NCBI GenBank assembly: GCA_934693235.1
Contig: CAKUUY010000002.1
Coordinates: 124,001 to 188,000 of the forward strand
Source: an uncultured Candidatus Melainabacteria bacterium
GTDB lineage: Bacteria > Cyanobacteriota > Vampirovibrionia > Gastranaerophilales > Gastranaerophilaceae
Direction: 5' to 3'
Length of the DNA: 64,000 bases
Shown: piece by piece, positions 16,597 to 25,169 of the stretch
Numbering within the stretch: position 1 is the stretch's first letter
Layout: each line of letters starts with the position of its first letter
Notes under the pieces: model-generated
What the model was told of the DNA's origin: nothing
Databases searched by the model: none
What the model saw: the letters and a program-made list of their open reading frames with translations, nothing else
Translations under genes and position numbers: made by a program

Positions 16597-17601
16597 CTAT
16601 TTGCGAAGAGCTTGATCTACAGCTACTGCAACAGCAACAGTTGCACCAACCATAGGGTTGTTACCCATACCGATTACACCCATCATTTCTACGTGAGCAG
16701 GAACTGATGAAGAACCGGCAAATTGAGCGTCACCGTGCATTCTACCCATTGTATCTGTCATACCGTAAGAAGCAGGACCTGCAGCTACGTTATCTGGGTG
16801 AAGAGTTCTACCTGTACCACCACCTGATGCTACTGAGAAGTATTTTCTATCATTTTCCCAGCACCATTTTTTGTAAGTACCAGCTACAGGGTGTTGGAAA
16901 CGAGTAGGGTTAGTTGAGTTACCAGTAATTGATACATCAACACCTTCACTAATCATAATAGCAACACCTTCAGAAACGTCGTCAGCACCATAACATCTGA
17001 TTTCGCCTCTTTCTCCGTCTGAGAATCTAGTTTCTTTAACAACTTTTAATTCGCCAGTTTTGTAATCATATTGAGTTTCAACTGATGTAAAACCATTAAT
17101 TCTAGAAATTACATAAGCAGCGTCTTTTCCTAAACCGTTCAAGATAACTCTCAAAGGATTTTTTCTAACTTTGTTAGCGTTTCTAGCAATACCGATAGCA
17201 CCTTCAGCAGCTGCGAAAGATTCGTGACCAGCCAAGAAACAGAAACATTTTGTTTCTTCTCTCAAAAGCATAGCAGCCAAGTTACCGTGACCGATACCAA
17301 CTTTTCTTGTGTCACCTACTGATCCAGGTACGCAGAATGCTTGCAAACCTTCACCAATCAAGCTTGCTGCATCAGCTGCAGTTGCAGCTTGTTTTTTAAG
17401 TGCAATAGCTGCACCCAATGTATAAGCCCAAACAGCATTATCAAATGCGATAGGCTGAATTCCTTTAACAATAGCTTCAACATCAATGCCATTTGATTTA
17501 CAAAGTTCTTGAGCTTCTTCTAGTGATTTGAAGCCATATTCAGGTAAAACTTTGTTCAATTTAGCTTGACGTCTGTCTTGTCCTTCAAATTTTACTGTCA
17601 T
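16597..17601 (-). CDS. GGGtGRT-family protein
   Basis: 334 aa, carrying the family-naming motif GGGTGRTLHPDN near residue 264, followed by a Gly/Ala/Met-rich tail (GVIGMGNNPMVGATVAVAVAV). This is the conserved GGGtGRT family (a Pfam family as I recall), whose function is not known. It is found in anaerobes, commonly beside a NifU-like protein, as here (17729-18433, same strand). The context suggests iron-sulfur cluster or redox chemistry. Many Gly-rich loops (GIGHGNLAAM, LAGHESFAAAEGA) suggest a nucleotide- or substrate-binding fold. Strong start: ATG with GAGGAAAA upstream. Confidence 0.88.
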   Translation of the reverse strand: MTVKFEGQDRRQAKLNKVLPEYGFKSLEEAQELCKSNGIDVEAIVKGIQPIAFDNAVWAYTLGAAIALKKQAATAADAASLIGEGLQAFCVPGSVGDTRKVGIGHGNLAAMLLREETKCFCFLAGHESFAAAEGAIGIARNANKVRKNPLRVILNGLGKDAAYVISRINGFTSVETQYDYKTGELKVVKETRFSDGERGEIRCYGADDVSEGVAIMISEGVDVSITGNSTNPTRFQHPVAGTYKKWCWENDRKYFSVASGGGTGRTLHPDNVAAGPASYGMTDTMGRMHGDAQFAGSSSVPAHVEMMGVIGMGNNPMVGATVAVAVAVDQALRK

Positions 17602-17689
17602 TTTATTTTCCTCTTAATTGTTATTTTACAAATCTTATGGAATAAAGTAGCGGATTAATAACTAAATAACACTTAAAATGTAAAGCACT

Positions 17690-17723
17690 TATTCACTTAT
17701 TCACCTATTTACTTATTCACTTC
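17690..17723. repeat. Solo arm of the TTATTCAC palindromic repeat family
   Basis: Four tandem, slightly varied copies of ACTTATTCAC/ACCTATTTAC lie between the NifU-like and GGGtGRT genes. The same sequence forms one arm of the palindromic elements at 38950, 44206 and 62450. No core or second arm is seen here, so it may be a remnant. Confidence 0.6.
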
Positions 17724-17728
17724 CTAAA

Positions 17729-18433
17729 TTAATCAACTCTTGGGTCGATTTTCTTAACAGCTTCAGCAAATCTGCCATAAGTGCTAGTGAATTTATCAAG
17801 AGCTTCTTTTGGATCCATTCCTTTTTTAACAGCATCCATGAATTTGCCCATGTGAACGAACTTGTAACCGATGATTTCATCATTTTTGTCAAGTCCTAGT
17901 TCTAGAACGTACCCTTCAGCCAATTCAAGGTATCTAGGTCCTTTTTGTTTTGTTGAGTAAATAGTACCAACTTGAGATCTCAAACCTTTACCTAAGTCTT
18001 CAAGACCTGCACCAACAGGCAATCCGTTATCAGAGAAAGCTGTTTGAGTTCTACCATAAACGATTTGCAAGAACAATTCTCTCATAGCTACGTTAATAGC
18101 GTCACAAACCAAGTCTGTGTTAAGAGCTTCTAACAAAGTTTTACCAGGAAGAATTTCACCAGCCATAGCAGCAGAGTGAGTCATACCTGAACAACCAATT
18201 GTTTCAACAAGTGCTTCTTGAATGATACCGTCTTTAACATTAAGAGTTAATTTGCAAGTACCTTGTTGTGGAGCACAACAACCACAACCATGAGTCAAGC
18301 CTGAAATTTGTTTAATTTCTTTAACTTTTGTCCAATCGCCCTCTTGAGGGATAGGAGCAGGCTCGCCTTTAACGCCGCGTTTTACACAGCACATTTCTTC
18401 TACTTCTTTTGTTACTTGTATACGATCCAACAT
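17729..18433 (-). CDS. NifU-like iron-sulfur scaffold protein
   Basis: 234 aa, resembles the NifU/IscU N-terminal scaffold fold with extensions. Cysteines occur as EEMCCVKR (residues 14-15), HGCGCCAPQQGTC (about 48-60) and the NifU-like ETIGCSGMTHSA (about 82), consistent with binding an Fe-S cluster. It precedes the GGGtGRT gene on the same strand, 127 bases apart, with the repeat arm between. The recurring pairing suggests a shared pathway. Whether it builds clusters generally or only for the GGGtGRT protein is unknown. Confidence 0.82.
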   Translation of the reverse strand: MLDRIQVTKEVEEMCCVKRGVKGEPAPIPQEGDWTKVKEIKQISGLTHGCGCCAPQQGTCKLTLNVKDGIIQEALVETIGCSGMTHSAAMAGEILPGKTLLEALNTDLVCDAINVAMRELFLQIVYGRTQTAFSDNGLPVGAGLEDLGKGLRSQVGTIYSTKQKGPRYLELAEGYVLELGLDKNDEIIGYKFVHMGKFMDAVKKGMDPKEALDKFTSTYGRFAEAVKKIDPRVD

Positions 18434-18501
18434 TTTCTATTACTCCCTTCGGTTATATACAAGTTTTATTCTACGTGCTGAAAGAATTGAGTCAAGAAGA
18501 C

Positions 18502-18530
18502 TTGACATATCTGTGAAAAACCTGCATAAT
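18502..18530 (+). promoter_or_regulatory. Promoter of the RWYD-repeat gene
   Basis: TTGACA (18502-18507), 17-base spacer, CATAAT (18525-18530). Start predicted near 18537; SD AGAGGAG lies about eight bases before the ATG at 18562. Confidence 0.7.
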
Positions 18531-18561
18531 AAAGCCATAACAGTATAAGAGGAGAAAACAA

Positions 18562-18936
18562 ATGAAAGAAGAATATTCAAATCAACACAGACGTTGGTAT
18601 GACAAAGATCCTGTTTTGTCTCAAGCGGTTCAAACACTCGAAAAATCTGATGACGAAACACAAATTAGAATTGCACTAAACTTAATCAAAATTATCATTG
18701 AACACAATATTGAAGATGAAAAATTTGAAGCAGTTGAAGACATTATCAACGCTGTAGGTTCAGGCATTGACGACAACCGCAAAGGACGCTGGTACGACAT
18801 CGACAACACATTGAGAACAGCTATGAACATGCTTCAGAATTGTCCTGCTGCAACTCAACAAATTATTGCAAAAGAAATGGCGACAATGGTGCTTGATAAA
18901 TTTAATAAAGAAGAAGACACAGACGATGAAGAATAA
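18562..18936 (+). CDS. Conserved hypothetical with duplicated RWYD module
   Basis: 124 aa, soluble and acidic. The same module occurs twice: RRWYDKDPVLSQAVQTLEK (about 9-27) and GRWYDIDNTLRTAMNMLQN (about 74-92), each followed by a helix with Ile/Leu-rich spacing (IALNLIKIIIEHN and IIAKEMATMVLDK). I recall similar small proteins in Firmicutes and gut anaerobes but no function. It has its own consensus promoter and a perfect terminator, so it is a single-gene unit. Confidence 0.75.
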   Translation: MKEEYSNQHRRWYDKDPVLSQAVQTLEKSDDETQIRIALNLIKIIIEHNIEDEKFEAVEDIINAVGSGIDDNRKGRWYDIDNTLRTAMNMLQNCPAATQQIIAKEMATMVLDKFNKEEDTDDEE

Positions 18937-18940
18937 GTTT

Positions 18941-18970
18941 TTAGGCCGGTATAAATTAATACCGGCCTAA
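18941..18970. terminator. Perfect 12-bp terminator hairpin
   Basis: TTAGGCCGGTAT/ATACCGGCCTAA with a 6-base loop lies directly after the RWYD-module gene and before the convergent secreted-protein gene. The U-tract is short on the plus strand and moderate on the minus strand. It probably serves both. Confidence 0.8.
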
Positions 18971-19025
18971 ATTTTCAAATTTTTATCTTCATTATAAATC
19001 TCTAAGAATTCTAATTAGTATTCAC

Positions 19026-19589
19026 TTACAACCTAATCGTCCGCATTACCAAGTAGTATCTGTAATCCCCCCAATACAGTACAATTGAAATAAAATTATT
19101 TTCCAAATCGGTTGTTTCCAAAAATGTATCAGGTGCAGGTTTTCTTTGCGAACTCTTAACGTGTTTTCCAACAAAATCATACAATTTTACTTGGAATTTT
19201 TGTGACGGAGTTAGTTTGGCTTTCGGCAAATTCGCATCATAAAATCCCATAGGAACAATTTCTCTATTATAAACAGGAATTATATATTTTACTTTGCCTT
19301 GAACTTTAAACAGAATATACCAATTACCTTTATGTTCACGCGGGGTTAACAAGTAATACCCCGGTTCAATTGTTGTGTTTTTGAAAAACAAAGGAGACGT
19401 TAACCTAAACAACGGATAAGGTGACCACGAAGTATTTTGCACATCATACATTTCCCCAGGGTCAATATCGTGAACATACGAAAAATCTGCAGGTTCTAAA
19501 TCTCTATAAATTTGCTCATAATCAGTATCAGCAAAAGAAACTTGCATTGTCAAAAATATTGCAATTAAAACTAACAAAAACTTTTTCAT
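19026..19589 (-). CDS. Secreted hypothetical protein
   Basis: 187 aa with a Sec signal peptide (KKFLLVLIAIFLTMQVSFA, cleavage near residue 21). The mature part is beta-rich and aromatic (ESPL-free; motifs TSWSPYPLFRLTSPLFFK, GYYLLTPREHKGNWYILFK) and ends in a basic RTIRL. No family recognised. It is probably periplasmic or outer-membrane associated. Single gene convergent with the upstream plus-strand unit. Confidence 0.7.
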   Translation of the reverse strand: MKKFLLVLIAIFLTMQVSFADTDYEQIYRDLEPADFSYVHDIDPGEMYDVQNTSWSPYPLFRLTSPLFFKNTTIEPGYYLLTPREHKGNWYILFKVQGKVKYIIPVYNREIVPMGFYDANLPKAKLTPSQKFQVKLYDFVGKHVKSSQRKPAPDTFLETTDLENNFISIVLYWGDYRYYLVMRTIRL

Positions 19590-19697
19590 ATATCTATTTT
19601 AATTATTTTATTAAAAAAATCAAGGTTCACCATAACTCTTTTGAAAAATTATTTTATTTATTATAAACTTAAAAACAAATAAAAATAGGAGAAAATT

Positions 19698-20534
19698 ATG
19701 CTAAAAGGACCATTTTTGGATAGAAATTGGATGGGACAAAATGAGGACTATGCCTCATCTGATATAGTAATGCTTGGAATGCCTTTTGACGGAACTGTTT
19801 CTTACCGCTCAGGATCAAGGTTTGCACCGGAACAAATCAGGCTTGCAAGCTGGGGATTAGAAGAGTACTCCCCCCGCTTCGACAAACATTTGGAAGACGT
19901 GAATTTTCATGATGCAGGGGATTTAGAATTTCCGCTTGGAAACACTTACAAATCACTTGATTTGATTGAAGAAAATGTTGAGCAGATTTATAAAGACGGC
20001 AAAAGAGTTTTCGGAATTGGCGGAGAACACCTTGTAACTTTGCCTGAAATCAAAGCTGTTGCAAAATTTTATAAAGACTTGGCGATTGTTCATTTTGATG
20101 CTCATACAGACTTGAGAGAAGAATATTTGGGCGAAGAAATGTCGCATTCTGCAGTAATTCGCCACGCGTCAAAAATTGTCGGACCGGAAAATATTAAACA
20201 AATCGGAATTCGCTCCGGAATGAAAGAAGAATGGGAATTTATGAAACAACACAACACCCTTATTCACGAATATTCAGGACTTGACGAATTAAAAAGTAAA
20301 AAGATTTTTGTAACCGTAGACCTTGATGTTTTAGATCCATCTGTAATGCCTGGAACAGGAACTCCTGAAAGTGGCGGAATGCAATTCAACGAACTGATGG
20401 GATGGTTTGAACACCTGAAAAACTTTGACATTGTTGGAGCAGATGTTGTAGAACTAGCACCTGATTATGATGCATCAGGAGTTTCAACCGCAGTAGCAAC
20501 AAAAGTTATTCGAGAATTGTTGATGGTGATGTAG
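19698..20534 (+). CDS. speB: Agmatinase / ureohydrolase-family protein
   Basis: 278 aa, ureohydrolase fold. The binuclear manganese ligands are all present: His111 (GGEHL), Asp134, His136 and Asp138 (HFDAHTD), and Asp208 and Asp210 (VDLDVLDPSVMPGTGTP). The family members hydrolyse agmatine to putrescine and urea, or arginine, guanidinobutyrate and similar compounds. The length and the GTGTPESGG block fit SpeB-type agmatinase best. Stand-alone gene with SD ATAGGAG; no speA or speE nearby, so the exact substrate is inferred. Confidence 0.88.
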   Translation: MLKGPFLDRNWMGQNEDYASSDIVMLGMPFDGTVSYRSGSRFAPEQIRLASWGLEEYSPRFDKHLEDVNFHDAGDLEFPLGNTYKSLDLIEENVEQIYKDGKRVFGIGGEHLVTLPEIKAVAKFYKDLAIVHFDAHTDLREEYLGEEMSHSAVIRHASKIVGPENIKQIGIRSGMKEEWEFMKQHNTLIHEYSGLDELKSKKIFVTVDLDVLDPSVMPGTGTPESGGMQFNELMGWFEHLKNFDIVGADVVELAPDYDASGVSTAVATKVIRELLMVM

Positions 20535-20593
20535 TAATTGCGGTGAAAAGTGAAAAACCATATCAGTTTGGATGTTAAACGAATACTATTGTA

Positions 20594-20619
20594 TATGGTG
20601 GGGCAATTACCCCACCATA
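20594..20619. terminator. GC-rich hairpin between convergent genes
   Basis: TATGGTGGGG/CCCCACCATA with a 6-base loop lies between speB and the convergent YD-like protein gene. There is no strong U-tract either way, so it may be a structural end or a weak bidirectional terminator. Confidence 0.5.
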
Positions 20620-20637
20620 ATTAGTTGTGATAAATTG

Positions 20638-21648
20638 TTACGATACTGCAAATCCGGCTTCATATAAGTAATCCTCATAATCAACTTCACGAGGTGCTTT
20701 ACCTGTTTCTTCAATCAAAACTTTTTCCGGATAACCACCACTATCACGAACAATTGTATGAGTTGTTTTAGATTTTAATACACCTGCCGGAATTTTAGAA
20801 ACATCTCGAATTTCTGAACGATACAAACAATTTTCATCTTTATTAAACCATTCACACTGAGTTGTTTTTAATGGATAATGAGTTTGGCGAGACTTAATCA
20901 CACCATCTTTGTTTTTAGTCGTATTTACTGTTTTCGCCCAAGGAACACGACTTTGTCTACTTTCTGCCGTATATTGAATTTCAGATATACCAACATCACC
21001 ATTATTATAATTAGTATAAGAAAAATCTGTGCGATTTTCACCATTTATAAGACTTTCAATACGCCCCTCTTTGTCATATTTTTTATGCATTAAACCTGAT
21101 TTATCTGTTCGCTCAATTGTTGACTTTAATTTCCCGTTTTTGCCAAATCTATCGATTTGAGCTAACGAACCATCTTCATTCATAATGACTTCTTTTGTCA
21201 ATTTTCCACTTTTATCATAATATCTTGAAATATTATACGGGCCTTCCAACTTATCAACACGTTTTCCACCATTTATCAATTGTAATTCTTGATTTTCTTG
21301 GAATTTAGGAAGATTTTTTTCAATCTTTTCAATAAACTTTGCTTCCGGATTTATTTTGACACTATTTGTTGCTTTTGTTACGCCTTTTTCTGCAACTTCA
21401 GTTACAGCTTTACCACCTTTTCCTCTGGTCAAGAAATAAAGGGCAGTAGCAGAAAGAGTAGCTAGAACTCCGCCTCCGAGCATTAATCCTGCTGCAGAAT
21501 CAGCATTCTTTTTATCGCTATCATTCTCGTTATCCTTTACTTTCATCCAAGAGTTTTTTTCTTCGCCTTTGAATGCGACATTAGGTCTTGTTGCCCAGTT
21601 GTTGGCATAATTATAATACCCGAAATTGGAACCTATTGCGTAAACCAT
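20638..21648 (-). CDS. FKGE-type anchored protein with YD-like repeats
   Basis: 336 aa. Start MVYAIGSNFGYYNYANNW with the short motif NVAFKGEEK near residue 24. A single membrane helix follows at about 53-70 (GLMLGGGVLATLSATALYFL), then a Lys-rich linker. The C-terminal part (about 110-330) has imperfect repeats of the YD / antitoxin-like type, for example ISRYYDKSGKLTKEVI, IDRFGKNGKLKSTIE and HKKYDKEGRIESLI. Such repeats form beta-sheets or extended surfaces. N-terminal style and gene context place it with the products at 33545, 42159 and 59525. Its upstream region shares a promoter plus GCATA tandem repeats with the 33545 gene. Surface or envelope role is inferred. Confidence 0.75.
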   Translation of the reverse strand: MVYAIGSNFGYYNYANNWATRPNVAFKGEEKNSWMKVKDNENDSDKKNADSAAGLMLGGGVLATLSATALYFLTRGKGGKAVTEVAEKGVTKATNSVKINPEAKFIEKIEKNLPKFQENQELQLINGGKRVDKLEGPYNISRYYDKSGKLTKEVIMNEDGSLAQIDRFGKNGKLKSTIERTDKSGLMHKKYDKEGRIESLINGENRTDFSYTNYNNGDVGISEIQYTAESRQSRVPWAKTVNTTKNKDGVIKSRQTHYPLKTTQCEWFNKDENCLYRSEIRDVSKIPAGVLKSKTTHTIVRDSGGYPEKVLIEETGKAPREVDYEDYLYEAGFAVS

Positions 21649-21722
21649 TTTTTCTCCTTTGTTTTATTTCCCTATTTATATAAAACCAAATGGCTGAAAA
21701 CATTGCTAGTCCACCCCGCCCA

Positions 21723-21743
21723 GCATAGCATAGCATAGCATAG
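21723..21743. repeat. GCATA tandem repeat, four copies
   Basis: (GCATA)4 plus G lies just downstream of the -10 of the minus-strand promoter, covering the predicted transcription start of the 20638-21648 gene. The same element has five copies upstream of the paralogue at 33545-34081. Confidence 0.85.
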
Positions 21744-21747
21744 AGGC

Positions 21748-21775
21748 ATTATATCTGAATTTGAGCCTATTTTAA
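21748..21775 (-). promoter_or_regulatory. Promoter of the FKGE/YD-like gene
   Basis: On the minus strand TTAAAA (21775-21770), a 16-base spacer, then TATAAT (21753-21748) and GCCTC. The block TATAATGCCTC plus GCATA repeats is the same as at 34185-34212. Confidence 0.65.
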
Positions 21776-21931
21776 ACTCATGTTTACATTTCGTTACAAT
21801 CTCAATTGTGTAAAGTCATAGGTCAAGATACCTACCCCGCCATCATTATTTATGATAAAATAATTTTGAAAATAAAAATAGTAGGGTGGAATCCCTATCT
21901 CGCCGTCATTGAATTACAAAGAAGAAAAAAT

Positions 21932-23908
21932 ATGGTATTAGATAGAATAAATTTTTTAAAAGATGAAATAAACAAGGCAAATTACAAATATTACGTTGAA
22001 GATAATCCAACGATTAGCGATTATGAGTACGACAAAATGTTTACGGAGCTCAAAAAATTAGAGAGCGAAAATCCTCTTTTTATAACTCCCGACAGCCCTA
22101 CGCAACGTGTCGGTTCAATTAGCGAGAAATTCTTTCCATACAAGCACAAATATAGACTTTACAGCCTTGATAACACTTACGATTACGAAGATTTGACCGA
22201 TGACTGGTACAAAAAAATCGTCAAAGAATATGGAGAACAAGAACTCGTTTGTGAACTTAAAATCGACGGACTTGCAATGGCTTTAACTTATGAAAACGGA
22301 ATTTTCGTTCGTGGCGTAACTCGAGGTGACGGGATTACGGGCGAAGATATTACAAACAACCTCAAAACTGTCAAATCAATCCCTTTAAAGCTTTTTGAAC
22401 CGGTAAGCGTTGAGGTTCGTGGGGAAGTTTATATGCCCAAAGAGTCCTTTGAAAAGTTGAACAAAGAGAACCTTGCAAAAGGGGAAAAACTTTTTGCAAA
22501 CCCTCGTAACGCCGCAGCAGGCTCAATTAGACAGCTCGATAGCAAAATTACGGCACAGCGCGATTTGTCAATGTTTTGTTATACAGCAATTTTTACAGGT
22601 GGTGTAAAAGATGTGCCTAAAACACATTACGAAAGCCTTATGTACTTAAAAAAATTAGGTTTTAAAGTCAATCCGAATATAAGACTTTGCAAAAACGCGA
22701 AAGAAGCCGTTGAATACTGTAAAGAATGGGACGAAAAACGTTTCTCGCTTGATTATGCAACAGATGGAGTAGTAATAAAAGTGAATGATGTTTTGGTTCA
22801 ACAAGAAATGGGATTTACTTCTCGTGCTCCGAAATGGGCAACCGCATTCAAATTTCCACCGGAAGAAGTAACAACAAAGCTTATCGCAATTGAAGAAAGC
22901 GTCGGAAAAACCGGGGCAATCACTCCGGTTGCAATACTTGAACCGGTTCAACTTGGCGGAAGCACTGTAGCACGTGCAAGTTTACACAACTTTGACGAAG
23001 TAGGAAGACTGGATGTTCGAATTGGTGATAAAGTTTACATCAAAAAAGCTGCAGAAATTATCCCAAAAGTAGTTAAAGTTATTGAGGATGAAGAGCATTA
23101 CAAATTACCAGAGTACACTCCACCTGAATTTTGCCCGTCATGTCACTCTAAACTGACAACACACGAGGACGAAGTTAATTTATATTGCGACAACCCTGAT
23201 TGTCACGCAAAACGTTGCGCTAAAATTGAATATTGGGTATCAAAAGATGCGATGGATATTAACAATATCGGTCCATCAATAATTGAACAACTTTATACAA
23301 AAGATTTTGCAAAAACTCCTGTTGATTTATACAAATTGACTATGCAAGATTTTATGCAACTTGATTTAGTTAAAGAAAAATCAGCTTTCAATATGTATAA
23401 CGCAATCCAAGAAAGTAAAAATCGTCCATTGCAAAGACTTTTGACAGCATTTTCAATTAAAAATGTCGGAAAAGAAACAGCAGGAGTACTTGCGAATGAA
23501 TTCGAAACACTTGAAAACCTTGAAAAAGCAACTGTAGAGGAGCTTTCAAAAGTTGAGGGGGTAGGAGATGTTATCGCCCAAGATATTTTTTGCTTTTTTA
23601 GAAAGCCTGAAACTGTTCAAATGCTTGCAGAACTAAAAGAATTAAATGTTGAACCTGCGCCGCCTGCCCAAAATATTTCTAACAAATTCAAAGGAAAAAC
23701 TTTTGTTTTGACAGGAACATTACAAAATATGACGAGAGATGAAGCGTCTGAAAAAATTAAACTTTTGGGCGGAAAGACCTCTTCATCAGTATCTAAGAAC
23801 ACCTCATTTGTAATTGCGGGTGAAAAAGCCGGCTCTAAATTAGACAAAGCAGAAAAATTAGGTGTTATAATATTGACAGAAGATGATTTTCTGAACATGA
23901 TAAAATAA
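21932..23908 (+). CDS. ligA: NAD-dependent DNA ligase
   Basis: 658 aa from the ATG at 21932. An earlier in-frame start at 21806 would add 42 residues unlike any ligase, so it is rejected. Domains: Ia (SDYEYDKM), adenylation with CELKIDG (AMP-carrying Lys110), OB fold, a four-Cys zinc finger (CPSC, YCDNPDCHAKRC), helix-hairpin-helix (about 500-580) and a C-terminal BRCT (FVLTGTLQNMTRDEASEKI). It seals nicks in replication and repair. SD is weak (GAAGAAAA). Two imperfect direct copies of ACC/CCC-TA-C-CGCC-TCATT lie in the leader (21830-21911). Confidence 0.96.
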   Translation: MVLDRINFLKDEINKANYKYYVEDNPTISDYEYDKMFTELKKLESENPLFITPDSPTQRVGSISEKFFPYKHKYRLYSLDNTYDYEDLTDDWYKKIVKEYGEQELVCELKIDGLAMALTYENGIFVRGVTRGDGITGEDITNNLKTVKSIPLKLFEPVSVEVRGEVYMPKESFEKLNKENLAKGEKLFANPRNAAAGSIRQLDSKITAQRDLSMFCYTAIFTGGVKDVPKTHYESLMYLKKLGFKVNPNIRLCKNAKEAVEYCKEWDEKRFSLDYATDGVVIKVNDVLVQQEMGFTSRAPKWATAFKFPPEEVTTKLIAIEESVGKTGAITPVAILEPVQLGGSTVARASLHNFDEVGRLDVRIGDKVYIKKAAEIIPKVVKVIEDEEHYKLPEYTPPEFCPSCHSKLTTHEDEVNLYCDNPDCHAKRCAKIEYWVSKDAMDINNIGPSIIEQLYTKDFAKTPVDLYKLTMQDFMQLDLVKEKSAFNMYNAIQESKNRPLQRLLTAFSIKNVGKETAGVLANEFETLENLEKATVEELSKVEGVGDVIAQDIFCFFRKPETVQMLAELKELNVEPAPPAQNISNKFKGKTFVLTGTLQNMTRDEASEKIKLLGGKTSSSVSKNTSFVIAGEKAGSKLDKAEKLGVIILTEDDFLNMIK

Positions 23909-23925
23909 AAGGAAGTGCAAAATAT

Positions 23926-24372
23926 ATGAAAAAAAGAGCAAGAGTAATACAAATATCGGGTTTACGAGGAATATTAATGGCTATTTTTATAGGCGGCTGT
24001 TTAGCTGCCGGATTTGTCGGTTTCCCCGCAATTTGTGCGATGAAATTATGGAATTATGTAGCAAACTTTGCACCATTACCATTAATTAACTTTTATCAAG
24101 GCTTGATGTTGTGGGCAATTGTTGCAATTTCAGGATTTATTATCAATGACAAGAAAAAATTTATTGTTGAATTTCAAGCTCCACAACAACTAAGCGAAAA
24201 AGAAATGCAAAAGTTGATGGAACGCGTAAAAATTCAATCTCAAGCGCAAATCTTGAATTCAATGATTATGAAATCATCTGATTTGAAACCGCTCAATGAA
24301 GTGAAAAATCCTATCGAAAAAGCAGAATTGAAAGAAGAAGAAAAAAAGTCTGAAAAAAAGGAGAATGTATGA
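23926..24372 (+). CDS. Hypothetical two-helix membrane protein
   Basis: 148 aa. Two membrane helices: about 12-38 (GLRGILMAIFIGGCLAAGFV) and 60-77 (GLMLWAIVAISGFIIN). A cytoplasmic coiled-coil-like tail follows with many Glu/Lys (about 95-148). No family recognised. It starts 17 bases after ligA and overlaps the SIMPL gene by four bases (ATGA), so the two are probably made together. Function unknown. Confidence 0.65.
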   Translation: MKKRARVIQISGLRGILMAIFIGGCLAAGFVGFPAICAMKLWNYVANFAPLPLINFYQGLMLWAIVAISGFIINDKKKFIVEFQAPQQLSEKEMQKLMERVKIQSQAQILNSMIMKSSDLKPLNEVKNPIEKAELKEEEKKSEKKENV

Positions 24373-25106
24373 AAAAGTTTTTAATTTCAGCCACAATTGT
24401 AGGTTTGGCACTAGGTTGTGTATCTGTACAAGCAATTTCAGAAAACATTGAAAGAGGGTATATTTCAGTTAACACATCTGCGAACGCTGAACTTGCGCCT
24501 GATGTTGCAGAAATTTCTATTGCCGTAAAAACTTATGACAGCAAATCCATGCAAAAAGCGACTTTGCAAAACAAAGAAATTTCAGAACAAGTGATTACCA
24601 CACTAAAATCAATGATTGACTCCTCAAAAAGCGATTATATTAAAACTGCTGATTTCAGCGCAACTCCACTTTACTCATATTCTGGAAGCAAAAGAGTTTT
24701 CGACAAATATCAAGTATCAAATTCAATTATAGTTCACACAAAATCAATTGACAAAATCGGTTCAATGATAGATAAATCAATTGCATTAGGTGCTACAGAT
24801 GTAAACAGTTTAAATTTTTCCGTTTCAAATTACGAAACACAATGTAATGATTTATTAACACTTGCTGCAAAAAAAGCATCTGCAAGAGCAAATGCAGTTG
24901 CAAAAACAGTTCCGACAACATTAGCAGGAATTAGAACAATGGACATAAGCTGCAGTACAAGCAACACATCTCGTCCGCAGTATAGAATGCTAATGTCAAA
25001 CAAAGCAATGACAATGGACTCAGAATCAGCAGGCGCTCCAACAACTATTGAAAGCGGAGTTATCAAGGTATTTGCAAACGTAAATGCAACTTATTTTATA
25101 AAATAA
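24369..25106 (+). CDS. SIMPL (DUF541) domain periplasmic protein
   Basis: 245 aa. Signal peptide KKFLISATIVGLALGCVSVQA, then a SIMPL/DUF541 domain over most of the length. The typical opening (ISVNTSANAELAPDVAEISIAV), the middle YQVSNSIIVHTKSIDKIG and the end (ESGVIKVFANVNATYFIK) are visible. Family members (BP26, YggE) are periplasmic or outer-membrane-associated and linked to stress; the biochemical role is uncertain. Coupled to the upstream membrane gene, followed by a clear terminator. Confidence 0.9.
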   Translation: MKKFLISATIVGLALGCVSVQAISENIERGYISVNTSANAELAPDVAEISIAVKTYDSKSMQKATLQNKEISEQVITTLKSMIDSSKSDYIKTADFSATPLYSYSGSKRVFDKYQVSNSIIVHTKSIDKIGSMIDKSIALGATDVNSLNFSVSNYETQCNDLLTLAAKKASARANAVAKTVPTTLAGIRTMDISCSTSNTSRPQYRMLMSNKAMTMDSESAGAPTTIESGVIKVFANVNATYFIK

Positions 25107-25123
25107 AATTAGATTTATATTAT

Positions 25124-25158
25124 AAAAAAGGTGAAACTGAACGAGTTTCACCTTTTTT
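25124..25158. terminator. Bidirectional terminator
   Basis: A 15-bp perfect stem AAAAAAGGTGAAACT/AGTTTCACCTTTTTT with a 5-base loop between the convergent SIMPL and acyltransferase genes. It gives U-tracts in both directions. Confidence 0.93.
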
Positions 25159-25169
25159 AATTCTTAAAT

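Noticed and set aside
21806..21931. Longer N-terminus for LigA
   Set aside because: The added residues have no ligase homology and the leader is non-coding-like; the family start begins at 21932.
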